Positions 13,902 through 25,605 of a DNA stretch of 64,000 nt are shown here, one piece after another (the first letter of the stretch is position 1; the number at the start of each line of letters is the position of its first letter). The stretch lies in contig KN884402.1 of NCBI GenBank assembly GCA_000934455.1, positions 143,286 to 207,285 of the forward strand, read 5' to 3'. Made by a program: the position numbers and the translations under genes. The DNA is from Apostichopus parvimensis (Eukaryota > Echinodermata > Holothuroidea > Aspidochirotida > Stichopodidae). The notes under the pieces were generated by a model, which was not told where the DNA came from, ran no database searches, and was given only the letters and a program-made list of their open reading frames with translations.

Positions 13902-14039
13902 CTGCTGAGACCACTGTGTGGTCTGTGATGAACATCTTTGCCTGCAGTTCATCCTCAACAATGCTTGCTTTCCTGCTAGATTTATTCCACGTTCAGATAA
14001 AACCTGTGGAGTAAGCTCAGCGACCAATTGTGGTGTAAC
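13902..14039 (-). CDS. Putative internal exon upstream of the 12.2-kb exon
   Basis: A minus-strand acceptor (AATCTTGCAG) at 14040-14041 and a donor (CAGCAG then GTAATTTC) at 13900-13901 bound 138 bp. The full segment is open only in one phase. A second acceptor-like site (TCTAGCAG, exon from 13972) would give a 71-bp exon encoding SIVEDELQAKMFITDHTVVSA, whose end phase joins cleanly to the exon at 12344. That joint reading looks like real protein, so the shorter exon is preferred. The protein is not recognised. The two exons lie on the same strand as the possible first exon at 23.5 kb and could belong to one gene now interrupted by the hAT element between them. Confidence 0.4.
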
Positions 14040-14563
14040 CTGCAAGATTAAGAAAGAATGTTTTCTTTTAGGGGGTGGGAAGGAGGACCATGTAAGGATT
14101 TTTAACACTCAACAACTGATGAATTCAGTGCAAAGGAGGTGATGAAGCCCCGCATTCCCTAGTACTTTCTCTTAAATTTTTAGTATGTGTGTGTTGTCTG
14201 TTTGTGTGGTATGTTAGAAGGTACCATAGTAGTGTGAGTAGTGTGAACTAGATATTTTACTAAAAGGCTAAACCCAATACGTATGGCCTAGCCTACAACA
14301 AAGTTACATTAGCATACGCATAGATCTTGCAAGGTCTTTAGACCTATCATTAAATGCCTCAACTACGAGATCAGCAGTTAAACATTGACTAGCAAGATCG
14401 TTCGCTCATCCATTTGGAAGGGTTTGTAAGAAATACAAATATGGGTTAACGTGTAATGGTATACAGTGGTACAAATTGGTTTTTAAATTTGAATACAGTA
14501 TACTGTCTTATGTCTTCTTACGTGTGAACATGTGATGCGGAAAACACGTGATGTGAAAATAAC

Positions 14564-14690
14564 TAGTGTTGCTACGATAATCGTTTTCAATATCGGTATC
14601 GGCCGATATTTGCAATATCGGCAGCATATCGGTATCGGTAACATTTTGCCTAATTACCGATAACAGCAAACCGATATTGAACTCTTTTTT
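14564..14690. repeat. Left terminal region of the 14.6-kb hAT element
   Basis: TAGTGTTGC terminus plus four or more ATATCGG/CCGATA words in both orientations. The matching right terminus is at about 19698-19777. Such palindromic subterminal words are plausible transposase-binding sites, which is inference. Confidence 0.8.
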
Positions 14691-16055
14691 TTCACAGCAG
14701 AGCTACTTCTTCATACTTGCAATGATTTCTTAATCTGCCCAAGACGATCCATTTCTTTAGCGTCAGTTTAACTCGATTCATTTTCGATTAATATCCATCG
14801 AAACCTGACCCTCCGTAACCTCTAAAAACAGGTGTACGGCGCGCGAATATAACCAATGACCTTCGTGAATCTTGGTCTACACACAGCATTAGTGCAGCAT
14901 ATATACACTGTACTAACCATTCATTTTCTCAAAGGCCTCCGTGAAAACCTTGAACATGATGCATAACTGCACAGTTCAGTACAGATAGCTAGCTCTTCGG
15001 ATCTTGCATGCATGGGGCGCGCGAAGCGGTGACTGTCAGTCAAAATCTGAATATTCATTTTGAAAGTTGCTTGTTATATTATCTCTGATTGGTTAGCCTT
15101 GTTTGTAAATAAGCCAAGAATCTTCAATGAAGCGGATGAAATAATTGAGGGAGGAGCGAGCACTGCAGCTTCTGCAAGTTGTGTTATTTCAGCAGTAATA
15201 ATTTTTCTTCCCCTCACGTAATACCAGTAGCAGAGATGCGGACTGGGTTGGTCAAGGTCTCACCGACTACGGAGTTTTACTATCACAGGCGGTATACTAG
15301 GGGTGCATGGCATGCGCAACATTGGGGATTGGGAAATATTTGCTTTAGAAATGGAATCACCACAGAGTTCATGAAGCCACCCAGGTCCGTTCCAAATCAT
15401 CAAAAGGCAAAAAAGAAAGATATAAGAAGAAAAGCTTCAGGAGAAGGGTGCTACAAATCGTGATTTACTTGAAAACTAGTGAAAAGATAACAATAGTTTG
15501 AAATGTCTCAGAGGTATTTACATTTTTTTCTCTAAAAAAACACACCAAAAAAACTGGAAAGATCAAACAATTTAGAAGCAGCCGAGACAAAACTGTTATA
15601 TCTCCAAATACGGGCGGGCGCGAGATATATTTTTTGAAATAATTTTCTTCTCTGTCTAAAGTCTTACAGATGAAATATCTTTCATACCACCTGAGTTGCA
15701 AACATAAACACATCGTGAAGAAAAAAATATTAACCGTGAATTCTTCCAAAATGAAAATAAAACAACAAAGCAGGAAGGAATAATTGCATTATGAACAAGG
15801 ATCAGAAGAAAGTTTTCCAGTGTTAAGAAGTTTGTTAATGTCCTTCACTTGCAAACAAACTGTTTCAAAGTCTTTGAAGACCAAAAAAATATCAATTTGT
15901 TACACAAATTCATCCGGGAAATTAAGATAAAATATCGAAAAATCGAAAATGATTAAGCTCATGCTTGAATCCAACATTATTCACAAAATAACGGCAATTA
16001 AGTTGAAGCGTATTGTCTGCATTTGGATGGAAAAGAAGTTCGAGGGCATACTCAG

Positions 16056-18297
16056 TTAATATTTAAAGTCCAATCTAGGTACATTTCCTCTGATAAATAG
16101 AATCATTTCTGCCTTAGCTGGGTCAAGCCTGTTTCGCTTTTCTTCATACAAATCCCCTGCTTCACTGAATAGCCGCTCACTAGGTACACTTGAAGGAGGG
16201 ACGCAAAGGTATTTCCTTGCTAACTTTGCCAGCAAGGGAAATCTATGGCAATTAAATTTCCACCATTGCAATGGATTGCCAGAACGTTCCTGCAAAGGGT
16301 CTGCAAGGAAAAGTCCAATCTCTTGCCCAATGTGTTGGCCCTGAGCAGCTTGGGGAGCCATTGCTCCTTTCTCCTGCAGACATTGATCATATTCATCGTC
16401 GAAAGTGTCGACCGCTCTCAGGTGAGGCTGGTTCTTCCTGTGTCTCAATGACTTCAACTCTTGTGGTTAGCAATGACGATTCCTCACGTATCCAATCGCT
16501 TGCTTTCGTTTAGGTGTCTGTCGCGTCCGTCCCAGTACGGTAAGGCAGATTTCGATGGTCGCGTGGCAGGGACGACACGAATAACGTAAATAACCAGTCC
16601 GACAGAGAGATGTAGTGATTCGTACTATTTATTTCGCAGGAATGATTAGATTAGATATGTTGAAACCTATATAATTAGTGGTATTACAAGTATATTTAAC
16701 GTGCCTTCACACACGGAGACCTTATACGGTAAAGGTATACAGTAAGACTGAATTGGCTAACAAATCTGTCATACACGAGGCAAAAGTCATGATACTTTCC
16801 TCCAATCATAAGTTAACGTTTCTGTCACAAGACAGCAGCAGCCAATCACACTACATATAGGTTTAATTCCAGGAAATCATATTAGGGATAAGTTAAACAG
16901 AGTATTTACATACATCTGCATATGTTAAATATACATGAGGGTTCACGACACTATAAGTGTATGACATAACAGTGTCTGCTACTTAAAAAAAACGCACTTG
17001 TAACGTGGATCGAAGAATGTGGCTAAAACAAGGATTTTTTTATTTTCCATGTCATAAAATCAACGATTTAGGGAATCATGCATAGCTGTTGTCAGAGTTT
17101 CTATTCCCTGATCATCTGTATGTTTAGCTACGGAACGCTGTAGCATAGTAACTGATGGTATCACCATTGAAGACGAGGAAGCTGATTCTGACGCTTTTCT
17201 GGTTATCTCTTGAAAGCGCCGCAATGATGCAACAAGTGCTCGGGCCAGGTTCCACTGGTTTGCCGTCATCACAGGGATGTCGTACAAACTAGCGTACTCC
17301 GCTATAGCAGTTTTTTGTTCTAAAAGCCTTTCCAACATAAAATATTAACTGTTCCACCTGGTTGGAACATCTTGGGTAATGTGGTGTTGTGGCAGTTCGT
17401 GTTTACCTGTAACTCTTGCAATCTGTGATGGGCTAGTGGGGAGTGGTTGAAATGTCCAGCAATTCTCATTTCAATGGCCAACTTGTCATTTACCGACCGT
17501 TCAGTTGAAAGTCCATCGTCAACTACTAATTGTAAAGTATGGATAAAACAACCCTGGTGGTTGATCCCAGTACGAGTAAGTCCATTAATGACATTGGCTG
17601 CATTATCACGTAAAATGGCAACAACTTTTTCATGCTCAAGTTCCCATGCAGCCAACATTCGTTCAATTTCTGAACAAATTGCTTCACTGGTGTGGCGTCC
17701 GACAAACGATGAAGCGTTTAGAACACAATGCTTTCGTTCAAAGTCTTCACTTTTCCAATGGGCCGGTCAGGCTCATCAACGAATTTGCCCCAGATATCAG
17801 TACTAAAGCTGATGTAACTCATGTCCTTCAGTTCTTCGCTCACTTTAGCTTTCTCACTTTAGCTTTCACTCTTTGAAAAATGTTTGGAATAAGTTTACTG
17901 CTTATGTGTTGTCGAGATGGCAGCTGGTACCTTGGCTCTAAAACAGAGCAAAGTCTTTGAAAGCCAACATTATTCACGATGTTAAATGGCTGTAGATCTA
18001 GAGAAATCATCCGTGAGCCTGCTTTGCCTGCTTCGATGTTGATGGTCCGGCTCGATCCCTATCTTCCTCAGCTTGGCGTTTTTGGGCTTCTGTCGTCCTC
18101 TGTGCTTCTTCAAATTCCTTGTATATGGCACCATGGTTGTATCTGAGATGACTTTTTAAATTGGTGGTTGTGAAATGTTTTGAGTCAGTGTCACCACGAG
18201 AAATAGAGGTGCTACATAGTATACATCTGGCTTTCCTTGTGTCCTCTGCGTTTACAACAAAATAATCCCAAATTTTGCTAACTCGAGGCATCTTCAT
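16056..18297 (-). pseudogene. hAT transposase with BED zinc finger (ZBED-like), broken
   Basis: Starting at the Met at 18297, residues 1-60 form a BED finger: WDYF, CILC and HLRYNH give the aromatic, CxxC and HxxxxH ligands. Further on, 17658-17320 encodes VAILRDNAANVINGLTRTG and CFIHTLQLVVDDGL, the conserved hAT core with His. HFNHSPLAHHRLQELQ follows. ILVLATFFDPRYK is readable near 17010. The C-terminal dimerisation block at 16280-16100 has WWKFN, FPLLAKLARKYLCVP, VPSERLFSEAG and NRLDPAKAE. The pieces lie in several frames, and the segment between about 16520 and 16970 is foreign. Known role: cut-and-paste transposase. Closest animal relatives by motif are ZBED1/ZBED4-type proteins. Confidence 0.85.
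16521..16971. other. Unclassified insertion inside the hAT transposase
   Basis: About 450 bp interrupt the hAT coding sequence between the DPRYK block and the C-terminal block. Both edges carry the 7-bp direct repeat GTGTCTG (16514-16520 and 16972-16978), consistent with a target duplication. No long terminal inverted repeat is evident. Type unknown: a small non-autonomous element or a solo terminal repeat are both possible. Confidence 0.45.
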
Positions 18298-19785
18298 TTT
18301 TTTAAGATGATGATCACGGCAAACGATTAGAGAGAGATGTTAATTGGTTGAGATTTTGCAATAAAATGGTGGGACCAACATTGCAGCTTGTAAAGTTATG
18401 AAGCTAGGAAGGAAAAGTATCATAAAAATGTGTTCTAAAAGATGAAGGACAGGCCAGGATTGTCACAAAAACAGGACCTGGAAATTGCCCTTCCCCACCC
18501 CCCGGTAAGAACCCCATTTGTCAGTCAATATCGTCATTAGGGTTCAGGGTTCCAGTCATTCGACGTTGAACATGTAAACTTCCAACCATGTATTTTTTCC
18601 TTTTTTTGGGGGGTAAGCGGATGAATTTTCAACCTTCATCCACTTTTGCTTGCACCCCGCCCAGGCTTCTTATTAAATACTACTTTCAGTTGAGCCAGTA
18701 AATTATCAGATTTGTAAAAATAATTGCTGGTTTTGTCGCTCGCTCATCATCATTTTTATTTCATCAACTTCATTAGTGACAGTCTGTGTCAATGTCAGTT
18801 TCCTTGACCTTTATCTTGGTAGCGTATGGCAAATGTGGAAGAAACATGTCTCGGAAAGAAAAACAGAAGAGAAAATCCATACAAACGACGTCATGTGCTG
18901 CGGCCCTGTGTTTATAGACAGTCAAACTTTATTGTTTACCCCAGTCTAAATGAAACGTTCCAACAGATTGTACTGACCAATCGCCATTCATCTTACGTTG
19001 AAGTAGACTACGTCACACAACAGTATTTATATACGTTTGAGGCTCGACTTTTCCACTAACCATTGTTTACCTCTGTTTGAGGTTTGTTGAAAAATGTGAG
19101 CTGTCACGTGTCCCCGAATGGCGGGTTTTCCCAGGGGCTCGCTAATAAATTCACCTCTTGTTCCAGGAATGTGCGCAATTGGTATTCCGTTGTAGAAGCC
19201 ATGGTTAATACATTACATAGAGTGTATAGAAGAAGGATGTTGTACTTATTCTTTGAACTTGTGCGGTAGGTAGTTTCACGGTTGAATACCATCGATGCTT
19301 CACGTAGTAGTCTTGCTCAATGTTGCAGTTTGATATTTGATACGTAGCCTACAACTGTCATTTTTAATTGATTATAACTTTTACATTGTGATCGACAGTT
19401 CGTAACCTAATTAAGATGCAATTTTGCAAGCATACGTAACACTCTAGCTACTTGTAAGTCTTTACGATGTTAAGGCTCACATTTACTGCGTCCATTTTAT
19501 TATCGTGTGCAGCGCTGCAGTGAAAAAGATTCCGGTTGGATTTCAATTACCATTCTCTTTTTCAAAACCAGGAAAAAAGTCATTCTTTTTAACTTAGGAC
19601 AAAAGGAAAAGAAAACACCATATTTTGTTGTTTACTTGAAGATTTATTTGTGAATGTATGCATGACTAAAAGTACGAATTTGCCTTTATTTTCTCTTAAA
19701 AAATATCGGTATCGTTTCGGTATCGGACCGATATTGGGATGATAATATCGGATAATGGTGATATCGGCGCAACACTAAAAACAAC

Positions 19786-22700
19786 GAAAGGGTTGATAAC
19801 TGGAAAGGAGATCTTGACCACCTAAGCTGTCATACGTATTTGAAGCTAGTGCAACTCAATCTAACAATCTTATAACTTGTGTTATGTTGGTGTCATTTTA
19901 TTAACAGTTGAAGTGTGATTCTTGTTCTTGTTGCATCATGATAGTTGCAGTGATGGTTACATTGGATTTCTTATCTATGCAAAATATATACCACAGAATA
20001 TCATTCTTTTGGTTGTCTATTTCCTTGAAAGATCCTTAGTGGACTTTTTGCTCAATAAGTATTATCACCTCTAACCCAAGACACCCTCGTTGTCACTTTG
20101 TTAAACTTCTATGAAATCCGTCTGTAACCACATAGAACACACAGTAAGGCCTGTTATACCTCAAAATATCAATTTGGTTGCACAGAGCTACACACATTCT
20201 CCTTAATGATGATGCATCTCATGGAAACACACTGTTACAACCACAAAGTTGACAGTCAATCACAGGTAAGTATAACTTGAATTATTGCAATTCAGCTTAA
20301 AATGTCCAAAATAATTTTGCTTGCACTGTTAACCTACATCGGAGATAACATATGTGTACTCTTCATGAAGTTATTGACTAAAAAACTTCAAACTAAGAAA
20401 AAAGTTGGGTGGAAATTGGGGGGGGGGGTGATGAGTTTCAACAATAACTGTCATATTCTAAAAAAAAAAGGTACATGTAAAATTATGTATATTTTCATAT
20501 TCACCAAGATGACAACAATACCAATGCCTGTACTTTCGTTGTACCAGGAAAATGCTACTCTGACAAATTTGAAAACAAATGTCTGAGCAGGTTACTTCAC
20601 TTCATAGGATGTTAACCTTGAAATGCATTTTTTATAGAACCTATGATTGTTGTGCTATATTGAGTTAGTAGCTGTGATTATAGTCCACGTATGCTCTGTA
20701 TGCTGTATTTCCTGTTAGGTTTGATGATTTCACTGTAATGTGCAATAGGTCTATATGACAAAAATGAGTTGGTTTCAATGCTGTCAATATTGCCACTTAT
20801 TAAAGCAGTCCCATGTTTCAATAAGTATTGGATGAATGATGAAATCAACTGTAAATAATTTTCACTTTAATAATTGTGGACCTTAATGATCAGGAATTTT
20901 GGATGTACATGTTAGGATTGGTCCATTTCAAGAATACTGATTTACATTGCTAATTGTACCTCTTGGTTTATATTACTTGATTTAAAGAACATCATTGGTC
21001 AAAATAGAAGCAGTTTCTTTTTCAATTCAAACTAAAGTTAAAGCACAAAAATCTTGTTAAGCCATGTATTCCACATACAATCGAATAGTCAATTGAGATT
21101 AGCGATGACTATCAGGTATTTATCTATATCAAAATGTTCAAAACAAATTGCAAGTAGAGCAGAAGCAGCAAAATTACTTAAAATGAGACACTGCTATTTG
21201 TGTTGAACACCATACAGTGTCCAGCACAAAAAATACAGTGCCAAATTGAAAGTGAATGCAGCATTTGTTGACGGTAAAAATGACAAAACATCAAACAAAT
21301 AAAGCCCTGGCACCTCCGCCGACTATGTATTGACACACACCAAATAATGGTAAAGATGTTGGTTCAATCTGTAAAAGGACACAACAAAATATCCATAAGT
21401 ACAGATTTACAAACACATAATAGATATAATATATACATAGATGTAACAACTATCACACTAATGCCAAGAATGCATGTCATATAAGATTCATCACACATGA
21501 ACAACAATTGTAAACATACACTATTCTACTTTAAGCTAAATAGTAACTAACATCACTGAACCCGATACTCAAATATCAGAAGGTGACCTTAATTATGATC
21601 AATAAGAAATATGCTCTCAAGCACATAGAGGATAAACAAGTACAAACAACACATCCTGACACATATACCCCACTATGCTAATGCACAACACAATAGGTTA
21701 ATAATATGCAACGCTTCCCTTCCCTGAAGTCTAACCACATGGCCCCCTAACAACGTTAACAATATACATTCCTTAAGGCCTAGGCTCACGGCCCAAACAA
21801 ACTTATATACCAAAAGTTAAATGCCTCAATGAGGATAAACAATCATACTAGGGAACAGGAAAACAATGAATACAGCACACAAATGCCATAACTAAAGACT
21901 GATAATAGAGAAATCAAATAAAACGGCTAATTCAATGCAAAATTAAGAAAACTTACGACATTGGGTCTCTCTAGGAGGTGCATGGGTGACGCGACTTAAA
22001 TCCAAGTAACCCAACTCTCAAATATGACGAGCGCCACCTATTGACTGCTCTCTGCCTCCAACAGCATTTGCTGACTGAAATCACTTGAATTTATTATGTC
22101 AACAACAAGAGATGTCATACTTTTTGCTGGTTATATTTCTTTTGAAAATTGAAACAAAGCACATCAGCACTAGGGTATATGTACTGCTTTGTAGTTTCAA
22201 CAATGTTTATGATTTGAGGAAATACGTGTTATTTATACAAACATTAAACCTTAGCATAGACTAGACTGTAGTCCTTTCACTTAACTAATAACTATGCCTA
22301 CAACCAACCAAGTCTACTGACAAACAACATACAACTTATAGTGTTCATATGAAATGCACCTTGAACTCGTTGACTGAGTGAAAATTGTGGGTGAGTGGAA
22401 GATAGTGTTGTAATTTTAGTATCAGAATTCATGCAGCTACTCTGCTAAATTTATATGATTTGTATATCTTCAAGTGGTAGCAGAATGTCATGGAAAATAC
22501 TACTTATTATTTTCTTTCACACAATAGAAATTGTGTTGCACAGTTTAGTTCATGAACTTTTTTTTGGTTTAATGTGCCTCTGAGTTTAATGCCCTGTATG
22601 CTAAATGTGTATCACAATTAAGAATAATTATCTTTTATGATATCCTTTTAAGAAATTATTTCTTTTGCAAAATTTATGAAAATAATAAAGATTTGATATA

Positions 22701-23471
22701 AATTAATTTCTACAATGCCTACAACTTCACTTTACATACACACATTATATACATAATATAACATTGAGAGGTAGCCTCCATACCTAATTTTGTTAAAAGG
22801 AAAATTAAAGTACACATTGTTGATAGGCAATTAGGAAAATTTAAAGAATAACATGAACATTCATGTTAGCACTATTGCAATCACTGCAAAGTGGACACAA
22901 AATAATTAAAGCGAAGCTGAGTTAGAAAAGGAACACATTCTAATGGTATCCATTTCTTCCTTCATACTTTCGGTAATTGATTAGTTGAGACACAAAGAGT
23001 GATCAACTATCAATAATTGAGGAAAGCAAGTAATTGATATCATGGCGTCATGGTTGAAACAGTTAACAGCGGTCTACAGCATGCTATTTACATAATACCG
23101 GTTCTTTAAAGCAGTTTGCAAATGGGATTTCCAAGTTTTCATCTTCAGTTAATTGTATACTGAGCTACTCTACTTTCACTTACAGCATTAATAAATTTTG
23201 AACATCATTTATGAAGATACAAATTTACAACTGCTACCTCTAACTTTAAGACGGGCATAATATTACCTTTGATTACTGGTTTATAAAAAGACTGATTACT
23301 GTAACAAACTTTACGCCTAACTTAAGTGCCGCACTTCAGTTTTAGTAAAGAGCTATTAAAAGTTATCGTTTGTATATGTAAGGCCTAGCTAATTAATTTA
23401 CATTCTCTGCAATGAAACACATAAATTATGAAAATTAAACCGACCTGTTCCCTACTGAAGTTGTTTTTTAC
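19786..23471. other. No firm gene; weak exon candidates
   Basis: Mostly AT-rich non-coding sequence. A plus-strand segment at about 20186-20265 sits between TTGGTTGCACAG and GTAAGTATA and is open in one phase, but encodes a Met/His-rich product of no recognised kind. A minus-strand GTAAGTTTTC donor lies near 21956. Neither is strong enough to call. A G-run of 9 lies near 20420. Confidence 0.4.
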
Positions 23472-23516
23472 TTTCGTTGAATTCGCAATGCCGAGGGAGT
23501 CTACAATTTCGTCCAT
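23472..23516 (-). CDS. Possible first coding exon of a minus-strand gene
   Basis: The ATG at 23516-23514 is in AGGATGG, a good animal start context, and opens MDEIVDSLGIANSTK before a GTAAAA donor. It lies about 330 bp from a promoter-like cluster at 23.85 kb and on the strand that would be transcribed leftward from it. The encoded peptide is too short to assign. Low confidence. Confidence 0.25.
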
Positions 23517-23844
23517 CCTACCTTTTTCCGTTGCTAAATGTAACGATAAAATAAGGTTATTGCAAACGTGTGTATGACACGAGAAAGGTTTACGAAGCGA
23601 ACGTGTGAAAAGCTGACGACTCTCGTAACTTGTACAACTGCCCCCTCGAAACACATAATAGATGACTTGTTATTGGTCGGTGTTGTCCGCAAAGAATGTG
23701 GTTTGATTATGCAATAACCACACGGGACGTGGAGATTGACCTTCATGATGACCCCGCTATGCATATTGTTTTGGAAACACGCCTTGGATACAGGGCACTG
23801 ATCTCTCTACACTAACTGGATAGGCCGCGCGGCTCCGTGTGTGA

Positions 23845-23880
23845 AGCAGCCGGAAGTGACTCAGCGGCCATGTTGGGATA
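23845..23880. promoter_or_regulatory. Promoter-like cluster: ETS, TGACTCA, YY1-like sites
   Basis: CCGGAAGTG (23850-23858) matches the ETS/GABP consensus. TGACTCAGC (about 23857-23865) matches AP-1/MAF-NRF2 type sites. GCGGCCATGTTGG (23864-23876) is the reverse of the YY1-type CCAACATGGCCGC. The surrounding 150 bp is CpG-richer than its neighbours. Such clusters mark TATA-less housekeeping promoters in animals. A leftward exon candidate is at 23.5 kb and a rightward ATG at 23920. Confidence 0.5.
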
Positions 23881-23899
23881 TTCAAAACATCACCGCGCG

Positions 23900-25101
23900 C
23901 ACATACAGTAAATACGTTGCTATGTCGGTCGGTGGCCGAGAAGGTGGTGCGAAGAGAGGCCAAGGAAGGGAAGTGAATGTCGCAGAAACAATCCTTATTG
24001 ATCAAGGAAGTGAAGTTGAACATTTGAACCCCTGAGAAATATGTGTTATGCCAGACTAAAATGGTAAATATGCGTGCAGGAAAAGATATGGAATGGGTCG
24101 TCTGTACAGCGACAGACGCTGCAAGTGCAATGCAATACAAAGTCTATGGGATACGTCGGACTAACAACTTGAGGGGCATCCCTTCCTCCATGGTGAGGGC
24201 CTTTTAATTTCAAGAAAAATGTTAAGCATTTCTTCTAAAATTCACTTCAAATTGGGGGAAAGAATTTCATAACTGGACGAGGCTACACCATCCATGCACA
24301 AACTACATGTACCGGTATCTAGTATTGGGAAGGGCAAATATTAAATTTTTAGGTGGCTCGCAGGGTTACAAAAATTGAGTTTATTTCCATCTACAAACTA
24401 AAAATGCGAGTTCCATGATAAATAAAAAAAATGAGGAAGGAAAAATTCCATGTGTTCTCAGGAAAAACTTCTCGCATAGGGTTTGTGCATGAGGCCGGGG
24501 TCTTAAGGCAGTGTCCAGATGTGGAATTCCTTTCAGAAAACCTGAGTGTCCAGTTTGGGGATATGGAATAAACACAATCATCTACAGGTCATTATGTTTG
24601 TACATGTATTGTTTTTTTTTTTAAGTAAATGCAGACTACAACTATTTATAGTTCATATGCAGAGTTATATCTTTGCTGCAACAGCAATTTATTTAGCAGT
24701 TCTCCACAATTTCAGTTAAAATCTTTATATTCCTCAGCTTTTTACAGGTTGGTTCCCACAGTGACATACATGTAAGTAATGCCCTAGTAAATACATATGG
24801 TAATATACAGCAGGGAAATTTCAGCAATGGAAAAATACATTTTGTACTGGTTTAAAAATGAAATAAAAACTTGCGAAGTCTTTTTAGAGTACTAATTTTT
24901 CATAAATATGCAAAGATACATTTGATGGCTTCCATGGGCCAAATATTAACAGGGCGCACTGTGTACAGCTTTAGTACTGTGTTTGAATGTTACTGGATTT
25001 TTGTGCAATGTGAACGTGATATAGATTTGTACACCATAAATTCTGTTAAGAAAGCATGGCTTAATTTTTTGGTAAAACCGTGATTGAAAAGCAACATTTA
25101 A
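23900..25101. other. No recognised gene
   Basis: Downstream of the promoter-like cluster a 38-codon plus-strand frame opens at 23922 but has no recognised motif and no clear donor. The rest is AT-rich without a bounded element. Confidence 0.45.
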
Positions 25102-25283
25102 CAGGGCCACCCTGCTGAAAGTGGCTGCGGAGAACTCTGACGGTCAATCCATGTCATTTTAACAACATCTGAACAATTTGCTTTGAATAAAAATTAAATT
25201 TAAGCAGATTTGTCAGTTCTCATGAAACACTAGTTCACTACGGAAGCCTAATAAAATCTGCATGTTTCCATGTTACCAAGATA

Positions 25284-25440
25284 CAGGCCTGGAATTTCAC
25301 GGAGGCCATGGCCTCTGTTGCCCTGGTCTTGGCCTTGGTGCCCCTTAAAAAAATCCCATTGATTTTGACATTTTGCTATGGAAGTGCCCTTTGCAAATTG
25401 TAAACGGCCTTGCCCTCTCAAAGATGAAATTCCAGGCCTG
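25284..25440. mobile_element. 157-bp MITE with CAGGCCTGGAATTTCA ends
   Basis: Perfect 16-bp terminal inverted repeats CAGGCCTGGAATTTCA and TGAAATTCCAGGCCTG enclose a GC-rich centre with GGCCATGGCC and GGCCTTGCC. AAGATA flanks both sides (25278-25283 and 25441-25446), fitting a target duplication. It lies in the 3' region of the P-like element. Confidence 0.9.
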
Positions 25441-25605
25441 AAGATAGGTTTGTGACTGTTACCATGATAAGTTTACATCATACTATATTGTTGAAACAAG
25501 AAATGTCAAGATGCAGAACACGGAGATATTTTTACAGCACATCTCAGTTTATGTACCGAGATATTTATCTTTGAAAATGTGGTCTGTCAATTATGTTTCT
25601 GTAGT

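Larger units (their letters stand above)
14564..19777 (-). mobile_element. hAT DNA transposon, full length, 5.2 kb
   Basis: The left end begins TAGTGTTGC followed by ATATCGGTATCGG subterminal motifs. The right end is the inverted form, ending GGCGCAACACTA. An 8-bp flank AAAATAAC (14556-14563) is matched by AAAACAAC (19778-19785), one mismatch, as expected of a hAT target duplication. The transposase lies on the minus strand in the middle (16056-18297), flanked by 1.5 kb of non-coding sequence on each side. The element is broken, so it depends on other copies for movement. Confidence 0.9.

Noticed and set aside
20186-20265. Plus-strand 80-bp exon
   Set aside because: Splice sites look good but the single open phase gives a Met/His-rich peptide with no partner exon.
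23757-24140. 127-codon minus-strand frame
   Set aside because: It crosses the promoter-like cluster, has no motif and overlaps CpG-rich non-coding sequence.
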